NCBI RefSeq assembly: GCF_010183535.1
Contig: NC_071333.1
Coordinates: 17,668,587-17,732,586, forward strand
Reading direction: 5' to 3'
Source: Caenorhabditis remanei
Taxonomy: Eukaryota; Nematoda; Chromadorea; Rhabditida; Rhabditidae
DNA length: 64,000 nt
Below the pieces are notes generated by a model that saw nothing but the letters and a program-made list of their open reading frames with translations, searched no databases and was not told the DNA's origin. How positions within the stretch are numbered: the first letter of the stretch is position 1; the number at the start of each line of letters is the position of its first letter. Made by a program: the position numbers and the translations under genes. Shown here piece by piece: positions 37,501-47,951 of this stretch.

Positions 37501-38643
37501 TTGGGTTAATGTATACAAAATAAAAATCAGTTGTGTTTAATGAACTGGTAACTCGGCTACACCATTTTCAGATTTTACACGTCATTTTTCAGTTGGTTAT
37601 ACCATTTGTTGTTCAACTACTCAACTAAAACATTTTTCGAAGCAGACACTTTTTTCCATAGTTGTCAATGCCCGGGCCGGGCCGGTAGAAAATTTTCAAG
37701 GCCCGGCCCGGCCCGAAGGCCCGGCTTCAAAAAATGACCCTTTTTTTCCCAATTTTTTTTTCGAAATTTTTTCAATTTTTCATCGGAAATGTGACCATTT
37801 TTGACTATTTTTCAGAATTTCTTCTAATTCTGACTGATAGTCGAAAATATGACTTTTTCGCGAAAAAATTCAAAAAAATTCAAAAAATTTGAAAAAATTT
37901 GAAAATTTGACTTTCGCGCCAATTTGCCCGGGCCTTAAGCCCGGCCCGGGCCGGGCCGGGCCGGGCCTTGATTTCGCCGACAAGGCCCGGGCCGGGCCTT
38001 GACAACTATGCTTTTTTCAGACAAGTTTTATTGTTTTCGGAAATTTCTCGATTCTTCCTTATGACCAAACTAGTCAAATTTTGGCCTGGTCCTCCCCGGC
38101 TTCATAAAGAGTACCAATTTCTGAATTTGTTGAAATTTTACAGTCAAAACCCAATTTCTTGATGCACAACTAGCTTTTGATTGAATTCTGAAGTGTAGTT
38201 GAAAATTCGACATTTTTTTTCCGATATCGATCTGGGTCGGCCCGTGACAAGTTTGCTTATGATCCTTTGCCCGTTTCTACCAATTTCTTCGTGCTCACCA
38301 CAACTCCTCCGTAGTTAGCGGCCGACCACACAATCGCGGTTCCAAAATGATTTTTTGAGTCTCTTCCAACAAAGTTTCTGATTGTGTGAGAGAGTCCTGC
38401 TTGGTTAGCTTGCTCATACCTGCTTCCAGCTCTGAAGGCAAGAACCTGAAACAAAAATCTACATTAACACCGGTAAATGCTCCACGAAAGGCTTACCAAC
38501 TGTGTGAGTGGCTTTTTCGAGTCGATTGTGCCGACTGTCAATCCATTTCCAAGTTTCGTCACTTTTTCAACTGGTTTTGAAGCAGTGGCTGAGGATGCCG
38601 CTTTGTGGGCTCCACGGACAGCAACAACGTTGCGGCTGAGCAT
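34546..38643 (-). CDS. ucr-2: Mitochondrial cytochrome bc1 complex core protein 2 (UCR-2)
   Basis: Seven exons on the minus strand encode 426 residues: 38643-38497, 38445-38299, 37490-37197, 37152-37018, 35214-35075, 35026-34836 and 34772-34546. The N-terminus (MLSRNVVAVRGAHKAASSAT) is a mitochondrial presequence. The body is an M16 peptidase-like core 2: TKLGNGLTVGTIDSKKPLTQLVLAFRAGSRYE, GLSHTIRNFVGRD where active processing peptidases have HxxEH, and LFGVSLTVPRD. The zinc motif is absent, as in core 2 proteins, which act structurally in complex III of the inner membrane. ATG is two bases from a TTTCAG acceptor, consistent with trans-splicing. Intron 4 (35215-37017) contains a collagen gene on the opposite strand and intron 2 (37491-38298) contains two MITEs. 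C. elegans has several ucr-2 paralogues; I do not decide which one this is. Confidence 0.95.
35593..35598 (+). promoter_or_regulatory. TATA box of the nested collagen gene
   Basis: TATAAA 46 bases before the collagen ATG, within TGTATAAAAAAGTG. Cuticle collagen genes commonly have a TATA box close to the start and short 5' UTRs. The promoter must therefore lie within ucr-2 intron 4, between 35215 and 35590. Confidence 0.55.
35639..36938 (+). CDS. Cuticle collagen, nested antisense in ucr-2 intron 4
   Basis: Two exons (35639-36440, 36487-36938) encode 417 residues. The N-terminus has the collagen signal-anchor (~3-27), a furin-type cleavage site RNKR (~74-77) and Cys at ~84, 86 and 92 before the first Gly-X-Y block. 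Several Gly-X-Y blocks follow, separated by a Cys-containing break (IPGGCIKCPEGP), then a Cys pair NYCPCP and a long Pro-rich tail with PPATRA repeats and about six PSPSY repeats. This is the layout of nematode cuticle collagens; the extended C-terminal tail is longer than usual. Codon use is strongly biased (GGA for Gly, CCA for Pro), indicating high expression. AATAAA at 36989-36994 puts the 3' end within about 30 bases of a ucr-2 exon. From memory a collagen is a neighbour of the C. elegans counterpart, but I assign no name. Confidence 0.95.
36565..36840 (+). repeat. In-frame coding tandem repeats in the collagen tail
   Basis: Two arrays lie within exon 2. The first (about 36580-36675) has units of CCACCAGCCACC(A)CGTGCT encoding PPAT(T)RA. 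The second (about 36748-36830) has a 15-base unit CATCTCCAAGCTATC with C/T variation encoding PSPSY, about six times. The arrays remain in frame, so copy number can vary without breaking the gene. Confidence 0.85.
37649..38018. mobile_element. hAT-type MITE in ucr-2 intron 2, 8-bp duplication CTTTTTTC
   Basis: The element 37657-38010 (354 bases) begins CATAGTTGTCAATGCCCGGG and ends CCTTGACAACTATG. The ends are near-perfect inverted repeats followed by GCCCGGGCCGGGCCGG-type runs. A perfect direct repeat CTTTTTTC flanks it at 37649-37656 and 38011-38018. The interior is A/T-rich with GAAAATTTTTC-type palindromes and no open frame. Confidence 0.88.
38058..38263. mobile_element. Second hAT-type MITE in ucr-2 intron 2
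   Basis: The element 38066-38255 (190 bases) begins CAAACTAGTCAAATTTTGGCC and ends GGCCCGTGACAAGTTTG. Flanks are CTTATGAC (38058-38065) and CTTATGAT (38256-38263), an 8-base duplication with one change. It is older or more diverged than its neighbour 48 bases away. Confidence 0.75.
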
Positions 38644-39042
38644 TCTGAAATTGAGAAAAGTGAGAAAAATTGAGAAAAACCAACGGAAATTACAAATAAT
38701 AGAAAAATTATTGATAGTTTCTGCTCCAAAAAAATCGGTGAATCATTTTTCATGGAAACCTATATTTATTTGAGTGACTGTGCATTTAAATTAGGTTATT
38801 TACTGAAAAATAGGCTTCCGGCCGTGGTGCGCATTTTCCGACTTTCCCGACTTTTGACTGACGCGCTTCTTGTGTCCTTGCGCGCATCTTGTGTACACAA
38901 TCACACGTAGTACTTCAGCCAGTGAAAAAACGTTGATAAATACTTCATTTTTAATACTAAAAAGCAGGAGAAAGCAGAAAAAGAAAATAATAAATTAAAT
39001 GTCTAGATCAGCAGCTGAATTTGGTTAATTGAAAATGGAAAA
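38644..39042 (-). promoter_or_regulatory. Intercistronic region between the TRPV gene and ucr-2, operon-like
   Basis: Both genes read leftward. Between the TRPV stop (39043) and the ucr-2 ATG (38643) there is a minus-strand AATAAA at 38770-38765, then a U-rich stretch, then a TTTCAG acceptor ending one base before the ATG. The spacing from the expected cleavage point (~38750) to the acceptor is about 105 bases, the usual distance in nematode operons trans-spliced to SL2. A promoter for ucr-2 in this same region is the alternative. Confidence 0.4.
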
Positions 39043-42000
39043 TCAAGGGTTTTTTGATAAAACGTGTAAAACATGAATGGAGCTGTTGTTGGATAGTCGA
39101 ATAGATGGTTTTCCACGTGGAGCGATTAGTTTGAATTGTGGTTGTTGGCGTTCCTGGAAAGTTTGAAATAAAAAACGAAACTTTGATATGTTTCGAAATA
39201 GAAATAATAAAAATAGGAGCTCCTTACATCAGATTTTACCTTCACAACAAAGGCTCTTCTCCTTTTATCCGATCGAATTGGACGAGTGTACCGATAAAGC
39301 GACAGAAGACGTTCGGAAGCAGAAGACGACTGCTCCAGCATTAATATCACTTGAGCCCACTGGAAAAAATGAACAAATTATTATTATACTAACAACTAGA
39401 TCATGAAACCCTACCTGTCGTTTCCATTCCTTCTCAGTTTCCGCAATCTTCTCATAAGTGCGCGTCATCATAGCGATAAGTAAGTTTAAAAGCATAACAG
39501 TGACTATCAACTCGAAAAGAATGAAGAATACCTGAAATTTAATAATAATTAAGATTGAGAAACCGGCAAACCTTCGACTGTGGTGCAATACTACTTTTAC
39601 ATTCATTTAAGTTCTTATAAAGAGCACCAAACTCTCCAACACTCATAATGAACATTCTCATGACAGCCTCCACGCCATCTTCCATAATGTTTTCGAATCT
39701 AAAATACTCAAATTTCAGGAGAATCAACATTAGAAATACCTCTCGATGTACTCTTCGTCATCGGTATAGTTATGTTTTTCGCGGTAGACTATTTCCGCAC
39801 GTTCGCATGATTTGAAAATGACAAAGAATGCTGCAACGAGAAAATCTGTCTATCACCCTGCAAATGACTCACCTTGCGCGAAGCCCATAAGGAAGAAAGA
39901 GTAGATAAGGAGGAATCGGAGCATGTCCCTGACAATAATTTTGTACACCATCAAAACAAATGGTCCGACAAATTTGAGACTTCTGAAACGTTAGTATTGG
40001 TATTTACAGTACCGCTCAAAAGGTTACCAACTTTAGCAGTTTTTAGTGGTACATGATCAACTTTGACAGTGTATTTCGGTGTCACCCGATTGTCTGACAA
40101 TTTTTATTTTAGAAGGGTTGGACAGAGCAAAAATAGCACATAATTTTTGTAGTTGGCCATTTTTTTGTAGGAGTACGAGCTTGAATGTTACTGGTAATCA
40201 AAACAATTTTTTTCTAAAACTGACTGATTTTAGTGCAAACTTGCAAATTTAGGAGTTTTTACTTTGACAACTTGTAATTTTTGAGATCGTGTCCCTAAAA
40301 AAATGGTCAACCAACAAAAATGGTGTGCAATTTTTGTTCTGTTTAGCACGTTCAAGATTGAGTTTATCGGACATTCAGGTAACACCGAAATTCACTATCA
40401 AACTTAATGTCAGACGTTTTCTACTGAAAACTGCCAAAATTGATAAACTTTTGGGTGGTTCTGTATAAAAACTAACCTGCAATAAAACAAGAAATGAAAT
40501 GTACTCATTATGACTATTCCGATAACTATGAAGTTCTCAATGACTAAGAAACTATCATCCAGGTAACATCCAACACGGAGGGGTACTGTACACATAACAA
40601 GGATTTGGCAGAATTTGTGGAGAACCTTTTCAGGGAAGGCTTTCTGAAATGTGTTTATTGCATCCTAGATTCTACATTTTAATATCTTACTATCGAATTC
40701 CACCATCTACTGAATCCAGTTCTTTGCGCATCAATACAATCTTTGAATGTTCTAACAACAACCGCAAACAGACATAGTACTTCACTGATCATCCGGATCT
40801 GTTGTGATGGTCCAGAATAGTCCCAAAGGTGGCAATGAGCTGGGAGCACATTCCTTTCTGCTAGTCTTGCAATTGCCAGGTGCTCTCTTAGACTCAACCC
40901 TGCGCTTAGAACTTCTGTGTAATTGGAATAGTCGGCTTCTATGATTTCATCTTCCTCATTCTGCTCGTTTGGCTTAAAATTGACTACTTTTGACCTGATA
41001 TTCTTTCATTTTCAGTGCACTTACAAGAACATGTGCATCTCTGGTCATGAAAGCCAGATAGAACACCGCGAGGAAATAAATGTACCCAGCTAGTGACATA
41101 AAAAGTTGTTTTTTGCCAAACGTCTGCCACTTGCTCTCCAACACTTCCTCTATGAGCCCATCAAAAAACTCCAAATGCTCCACCTTGTCCTGTACGCAAC
41201 ACGTGTAGTAGATCAAGAAGAAAACAAACAAAAAGAATAGAATAGACTCACTCCGTAAACTACATTTGCAATGACTGAGTTCGGGTTCAGCGAACCATCA
41301 CTTTCATTGATGGTGTCCACGTCATTCAATGGATACGCTTTGCAAACAACTGGTCCATACCTCCATGAGATATCCATGTCACATTCTAATATCAAATCAT
41401 ATATCTGTTTTTTAGCCAGACGAGCTGCGAGAGCAAGTGGAGTCAGTTTAAGATTATTCCGAACATGAAGATTCGCTCCAAGTTCCACAGCCAACATAAA
41501 CATCTCTGGTAGATCATGGATTACTGTCAAGTGAAGAACAGTGTTTCCATTGGTATCAGGCATGTTGGGATCGGCTTTCATTGCGCGAAGAAGCCGAAAG
41601 CAATCCACTTGGTTTGTACACGCCGCGAATGACAATGGGTACTCGCCCCAGTACATTTGTCTTCAAATACTGCGACTTTATGATCTTTCGTTTTTTTTTC
41701 TCTTCTTTTGTGTGTGAATATAAATATTTATAGTTTGACTAAAACTCACCCTATATACTTAGTGTTTTGTACCAGATCAACCCATTCGTGTTCCAATGAA
41801 TCCGTTCGGGAAGCTTTTTGATCATCGGCACAGAAGAATGAGCCATAGCATCTGAAACATTGATTAGAGGGTCTGTTAATTTTAATGACTAACCTCTGAT
41901 GAACATCTGCACCTTTTCTACATAGAAAATAAACCATTTCCAAATCCTCATTCACAATTGCTTGGTGTAATGGAGATAGTCCTAAAATTAATAGTATGAA

Positions 42001-42668
42001 ATTTGCCTTACAATTTCTCTGTTACCGTAATACTCCTCAGACAGAAAAATGTCATTAACGATTTTGGGAAACCGGTAGGTCATTTGTTTGACAAGCTCGT
42101 TCATGTCTGCAGTGTTGAGCAGCATACATACGTGTAGTAGATTTTCTCCAAGGCGGCCTAACATTAAATTTATTTTGTGTCTTTTTTTAATAAAAATAAT
42201 TTAAACCTCTCTGATCCATATCCCAAACCAACTCTCTGTACTTGAAACTTCTCCTTCCTTTTATCATCCCACCATCCAAAACTTTCAAAGCTTTCAAAAA
42301 ATCTCCGGAGGACAAGGCATCCTGGTCAATGTGTTCCAGAATATTAGGTCCACTTTTTCCTCTTCCCTTTTTCCTACGCAACGCTCCTAACAATGCGTTT
42401 CTCTGTTTGTTCCGGATAGTGACAAGTTGCGAAATTGGCACGAGTTTCCCTTTTCCGCCATTGTATAGGTAAGATTTCACCTCAAAGGAAAAGGAACACA
42501 TATCAAATTATTTTCTTTTTGACTTACTGCTGTGTCCAAGTATTCTTCGAGGATACTATAATCACCAGAAGATCTTGCGTATTTGATCCATGGAGACAGT
42601 ATCCCACCACCTTGCTCATCGACAAGTGAATATAATGTAGAAGGAACATCTGACGAGTTGAAAGACAT
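39043..42668 (-). CDS. ocr-3: TRPV cation channel of the OCR family (OCR-3-like)
   Basis: Fifteen exons on the minus strand encode 811 residues: 42668-42528, 42480-42207, 42157-42026, 41981-41894, 41851-41750, 41660-41252, 41189-41025, 40972-40691, 40643-40477, 39982-39873, 39830-39740, 39698-39572, 39531-39415, 39359-39240 and 39153-39043. N-terminal ankyrin repeats (GLSPLHQAIVNEDLEMVYFLCRKGADV; NGNTVLHLTVIHD) and the TRPV linker YWGEYPLSFAAC precede six membrane segments. The pore region is MRMFIMSVGEFG, S6 is ELIVTVMLLNLLIAMM, and a TRP-box-like EKEWKRQWAQ follows. OCR channels pair with OSM-9 or each other in sensory cilia and other cells; this is family knowledge. The ocr-3 name rests on the family and the apparent synteny with ucr-2 recalled from C. 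elegans. Acceptors of exons 2 (TTTGAG) and 6 (TTGAAG) are weak. It is head-to-head with the GT8 gene. Confidence 0.9.
40005..40465. mobile_element. Tc1/mariner-type foldback element in TRPV intron 9
   Basis: The element 40007-40463 (457 bases) starts CAGTACCGCTCAAAAG and ends CTTTTGGGTGGTTCTG, flanked by TA on both sides (40005-40006, 40464-40465). The outer ~100 bases of each arm are inverted copies, sharing for example GTATTTCGGTGTCACC with GGTAACACCGAAATTCAC. The interior has no transposase frame. A TA duplication with CAG ends indicates a mariner-derived MITE. Confidence 0.8.
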
Positions 42669-44025
42669 AACAAAGAAAAATGTAACGAAACAATGAGGAG
42701 AAGGTAGAATAATTTCATTCTGAGCCTTAAGCCTCTAAGGAATTACTTAACGCTCTGGAAAGTGTTTTCCTTGTTTTGTAACAATTACGTTTTAATCCCA
42801 GAGTAATTGGTTTCTATTTTTCTACTTATTTGTTATACCGATGAATTAATGGATGTTGCAATTGAGAGGAAAACAATAAAAATAATATCGGAACAAAATA
42901 TTGAGACCATTCTATGCCCCTCTCGGATTGTGATCGCTTTGTGACTTGGTTGTTTAGCAGCGCCCAGTCATTTTCTCCGTAGATCACAGAGTTTCACCGT
43001 TACCGGTCATAAAAACATTGATATTCATAGCAAGCACAAACCATGTTGTCTACGAGCACGGTTTTTCTCACTCTCAACTGTCATTGATAAGAACTCAATA
43101 CACTGATATCATTCATAAGTCAGAGTTATATGTACATGTTTCATTTTTCATTTTTCAATATATGTATGAGTGTGTCGTGCAGTTATTACATAGAGCTCAG
43201 AGGTTCAAAAATGCAAAGTCCTGCATCACTTTCGTCATGACGACGTGAGCGCTTCCAATTCTTTTTGTCTCGCGCTTTTCTTCAAATTTTAAAAAGGACA
43301 TGTATTGATTTTTCAACATATGTATATAATTCATTTCTCATAATTACTATATGAAATAATGTCACAAAAATAAAATAAAGCTCTTAAGTTTATACTAATG
43401 TTTTTTTTTACTAAAATTTAATATTCGGTTCACATGATGCGGTATGATTCATATAACAATAACAACATAGGTATTTTTAGAATAGTGGAAACTTTTTTGT
43501 GTTTCTTCAAAGTTCAGCATAAAGTTTTGGAACTGATCTTCGAGTTTATAAAGTAAAACTTGAAATTTACAACATTATCAAAAAATTTGCTAGCATTCAA
43601 TTGTTTAGCAGCTTTAAAAGTCACTAAGCTTTGAAAATTCTATTTCTAACCATTCCGTAAACTAATCAAAGAGTATGTTAAATTCATCACAATTTGATCT
43701 TTCCCTGTAGTTTTGTTTCTCCTCTAAGCCTCTCTGGACAAACAAGAACGTTGGACAATAAACATTGTCGCGTTTTTTTCCTTTCTCTTCCTTAACTTTC
43801 TGGCACTGATCTAGACCTATTTTCCAGTAGAGTTAATGCACAGAGAAAAACTTGATTTTCATTTATTGACACTGATCAATCTCATTGTCTTACGTACGAT
43901 CACTGGTGTTGCTTAACTAAAAGTTTTTGATTATTTTTCAGATTTGTTTTATAAGAAATCTTTGAAAATGTTATTCTTTTTCTTTTCTATTAGTATTTAA
44001 TCATTTTTTCAAGTTTCAGGAGTGA
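42669..44025. promoter_or_regulatory. Divergent promoter region, TRPV gene and GT8 gene
   Basis: About 1.36 kb separates the two start codons, which point away from each other, so promoters for both should be here. It is AT-rich; a TTTCAG acceptor at 44014-44019 lies just before the GT8 ATG. I identify no specific factor-binding site and no ORF worth calling. Confidence 0.5.
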
Positions 44026-45850
44026 ATGAATGCTTTCATAACCGGATTGCTACTTCTGATTGCATTCCCAGAGCAGGTGCTACCTCAAAAGTATGCATAT
44101 GTCTCTGTTCTCTCCTCAAATGACTTTTTGATTCCTGCAAAAGTTTTGGGTGAGTTTTTTTCTAATTATTCGAAATACATCACAAAAAGACACAAAAAAT
44201 CACAATGTAGTTGTTGTGTGATCCTTTACAAAAGGGCCGTGTCACTACGCATCGGAATGTTTGTTTTGTGAATAATGCACTTGGTCACCCGGCGGAGTGT
44301 TGAGTGCAAAATGGAAAAAGTTGATCATTTTTCAAGAAAACAATTTTTAGCATATCGTCTGAAGAAGTTGAATGCATCCATTCCGTATATAATCATAGTG
44401 ACGCAAGATATAACTGAAAATTCTGTGAATGAGTTGAAGGAGCAAGGAGTCATTGTACATAATGACAGTAAAATTGATACGCCGTATATCAAAACCCATA
44501 AAGCTAGAAAGTATCAGGTAATGAGTTATTACAAATTTTCAATAATCTATTTCCGTCTGTTTACAGTATACCAAGATCCGATTATGGGCTATGACAGAGT
44601 TTGATGTAATTGTCCATCTGGACTTGGATGTTCTACCCACTCGTGATATTTCCACTTTATTCGAATGCGGTAGTTTCTGTGCTGTTTTTCGCCATTCCGA
44701 CATGTTCAATTCGGGTGTCTTCGTACTTAAAACTAATGAGACCGTAAGTCAATCTTATTTTTTATTACTCAATTTACGAACAGTTCAATTTTACGAAAAA
44801 GAGAAACCACACCCTTTTCAGATATTCCATGACATGGTAGAACACGTTCAAACCGCCGAGTCTTACGACGGTGGAGACCAAGGATTCTTGAATACATACT
44901 TTCATGACTTGAAGTATGCACCGATGCATGATCCTTCTGGGAAACAACCAAAATGTGAAAATTTTACTATGAGTCGGTTGTCGGCAAAATTTAACTATGA
45001 CATTGGGATGTATTACTTGAATAATGGAAGGTTCTTGGTAGATCCAGATATTATTCATTATACAATGGGACCAACCAAACCATGGCTATGGTGGACATAC
45101 CCGTTATTTGATTTGAACTGGATGTGGTTGGATGCAAGGTAATTGCAAAGACTAGTGGAATTCATACTTGTAAATTTTTAAAATCTTTCAGACAAGAAAT
45201 GGAACAAGGATCTAATGTAGAATTAGACACCTGCGTTGCCCTAGCTGCAACGAATTGTCTACTAATAGTGTTTCTGGTAGTTTTGAAAATTGTAAGCGAT
45301 TTTCAAATGCAAACTATTCAAATTTTGTGAATTTTTTAGGCACTTGAACACTTTGTAGTCAACCTGACTACTGATACCATCAGTAACATGGAAACACATT
45401 TAGCGTCCCAATCAATCTACGCGATATCTGTTTGGTTTTCGCTAAAAATAGCGCATCAATCCGCACAACCTGTAGCTGCTTGGGTATTTTTCGCGTCGAA
45501 TGTGGTAAGTCATGATCAATTCTTTCGAAAGAACACGTGAATTACATCACTTTCAGGCCTGGACAGCAGCTATCCTTACTTCAATCTACACACGACTACG
45601 CTCTGGAGTAAATGCCAAAGTGAAGTCGATACTATCCTGTGTATTCTTCACAATGCTATCTTATGCTCTTTCCTGGTTGATTCTCGTCCAAATATCACAT
45701 TTCAATACTAGAGTTCTCTTCGCAATCCTTTCCATTCTTGCCCAACAGATCCTTGTCGTCACATACATTCGGTATGCACTTATTGTCAAACCCTGCAGAC
45801 AGCAGATTCACAAATATCAAATTCTTCCCAGCAACCATCATGTCGCATAA
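44026..45850 (+). CDS. GT8 glycosyltransferase with multi-pass membrane C-terminus
   Basis: Seven exons encode 447 residues: 44026-44149, 44351-44517, 44567-44743, 44822-45138, 45192-45291, 45340-45504 and 45557-45850. A signal peptide (FITGLLLLIAFPEQVLP) precedes a glycogenin-type GT8 domain: YAYVSVLSSNDFLIPAKVL, the metal-binding HLDLDVLPTRD (DLD ~116-118), FNSGVFVLK, DGGDQGFLNTYF and a C-terminal IIHYTMGPTKPW, where the His is the usual GT8 metal ligand. From ~270 there are about five hydrophobic segments (LLIVFLVVLKI; YAISVWFSLKI; AAWVFFASNVAWTAAIL; FFTMLSYALSWLILV; ILAQQILVVTYI). This arrangement resembles plant membrane GT8 enzymes of the PGSIP/IPUT1 group that glycosylate lipids, so a lumenal, membrane-anchored sugar transferase is likely; donor and acceptor are unknown. 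Poly(A) signal at 45869-45874. Confidence 0.88.
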
Positions 45851-47369
45851 TAATTTATTACATATTGGAAATAAAGAAAATGAAGATGATGATAAATTAA
45901 TAATGGGTTTTCTGTTCTTTTTTTTCTTTTTTTAGCCCATTCTGCGGTATTCGGTATTCGAGGAAGACAAAACATTGACAGGGCATCGTATGTCTTGGCT
46001 GCTTCGAAAAATTGGAAGGCGACCGGTTTTTGAAAGGTTTCAACTGGCAGCAGGGTCATTTCTTAATGACCGCTAGTAAAGGAAAAGGGAAAAAATGTGA
46101 AAAATGATTTGACCGAATTAAAAGTACGCATTGGTCAAATGAAATTTCAAACAAAGGAAATTACGGAGAAGAAGAAGAAAAACAAAAATGAAACAGAAGT
46201 GAAAATTCCGGGTCAGCGATTTTAGTGTTATTGGTTTCATCATTGTTACACAATCTGAAATATCATTCTTTAAATTTTAATGAAAAATACAATAAATCTA
46301 TCACTGTCAAGTCCTGTATCCTCCTGCATACCTTTTGTAGTGTAATTTTGTAGTTTTCTAATAGTGTCCTCATAAACTTTCACTAATAATTTTTTATTCA
46401 TCTTGTCGCAACATATACACCAGCAACAGATATATCTCTGCTTGACTCATCTTGTTTGGGAAATTCCTATCATAAAACCCCAAGATCTCAAATTCTTTGT
46501 GTCAGAGACAAAAAATTCGAAAAGAAACGAGGAAATTTATTTTGATATCGTGATATCCCGAATGCGCGATACATCAACATGATCAATTTCTCAATTTATC
46601 TTTCGGTCAGAAATGTGTCGTATGACTGATCAGTTCACAATAACGATGTTCGTCAGCTGACGGGGACGAAATCTGTTGAAAACTTGGGAGACTGTGTTAT
46701 TCTTCTTTAGTCTGTTCGGACGGACGACGGACATCGAAAAAATGTTTATCACTCCCCCCCATCCATCCCTTTGAATCCCATCAAGAACCCACACCCAACA
46801 TTCAGGTTTTTTGGTCAAAACAACATGTCCTTCTCATAGGGTTTCGACATAAAAGGTGAACTGTACTAAAATATTCACCGAAAAACAGTAGGTAGAAAAG
46901 AAAAATGGGAAATTAGAAAATGGCCGCTGCCTACCCAAAAAACCGAACCAAATCAAAAAAAATAGTACATAAAACTAATGGAAACTTAGAGAATGCCACA
47001 ATAGTCCTGCGCTGCGTCGCCATCGTCCTGCGGGCGCTACATTACACATTTTCTTTTCGTTGGGCCTCGTGTATATTGACCATCCCAGAAGAAGTCGTCG
47101 TCATCGTCGGCGAAGAGAAGTTGAAAGTTGTCGGTCATTCAGTGGGCGGAGTCTGCAGTCTCCCCTCCTGCTTACCAGAAAACTTTGATTTCACAGGCGG
47201 AGTTAACCTAGAACTTTTTTGACAGATACTGTCAGTTCGACTGAATTTCGTGACAGACTATTTCCTATTTGCCTCCGTTCTTCAATTCTACTTTAATAAG
47301 TGACCAAGAAACAAATCAGGTATTAGAAGATATCCTGTCTAATCTGAACTATTGGATGTACTTTTCAGA
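45851..47369. other. Intergenic region between GT8 and BRICHOS-like genes
   Basis: Starts with the GT8 3' UTR. A 100-codon open frame at 46920-47222 (MAAAYPKNRTKSKKIVHKTN...) has no splice signals or recognised motif and probably is chance in a locally GC-richer patch, likely promoter. A CTTTTCAG acceptor at 47361-47368 precedes the next ATG by one base. Confidence 0.5.
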
Positions 47370-47951
47370 ATGCATCACACTGAACCAAAGACCAAGGAAT
47401 GCGGATACTTGTATCTTACCATCACTGCTTTATTAATCGCGGTGTTCTCTGCTGGCCTAACATTAATGATTGCCAGTTATATGTACCATGGAAGTTATGA
47501 GCCATTTGAGTTGCCCAGTGAGGTAAGGGAACTTTTTTAGAATTGTATGTGATGCAAAAAGAAGAACCAGTTTTTTGGTCTGGAAAGTACTAAAATCTGT
47601 TCTTTGACTTGGTATACGAGATACGCGATACTGATCAGAAATCTGTATAACAACCCTGATTTATTGATATGGTCTTTTTTCAAAATCTATCTTTTCCAGG
47701 TAACGACATCGAATGTAAAACGATTGATTGTTGGTCACAAGAGGGTCATCCTTTTCAAAATTGATGCCAAAAATCGTTGCTACATTCTCCCATCTAGGAT
47801 GTCCAAAGAAATCGCGTTTTCCAAGTTTTCATTTGTCAATTCACCACTATCCCGTGAATTACTTCTGGATGTTGCTGATAACGAAGGAGTTGAGTTTTGT
47901 GGGAAGACACCTGCATTTGTTCTGGAGAAGTCGTCGTCACCAAGACATTAG
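47370..47951 (+). CDS. Small type II membrane protein with BRICHOS-like domain
   Basis: Two exons (47370-47522, 47700-47951) encode 134 residues. A short cytosolic N-terminus is followed by one membrane helix (~13-37, YLYLTITALLIAVFSAGLTLMIASY), then a lumenal domain with the features of BRICHOS: a beta strand RVILFKIDAKNRCYILP with Cys ~78 and a second Cys ~118 in VEFCGKTPAFVL after a helix with conserved spacing. BRICHOS domains act as intramolecular chaperones in pro-proteins such as ITM2/BRI and surfactant C. Here almost nothing follows the domain, so the usual C-terminal client segment is missing. ATG directly follows an acceptor, suggesting spliced-leader addition. Poly(A) signal at 48205-48210. 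Family assignment is by motif only. Confidence 0.75.

Noticed and set aside
46920..47222. 100-codon frame upstream of the BRICHOS-like gene
   Set aside because: No upstream acceptor, no family signature, and it sits where a promoter is expected.
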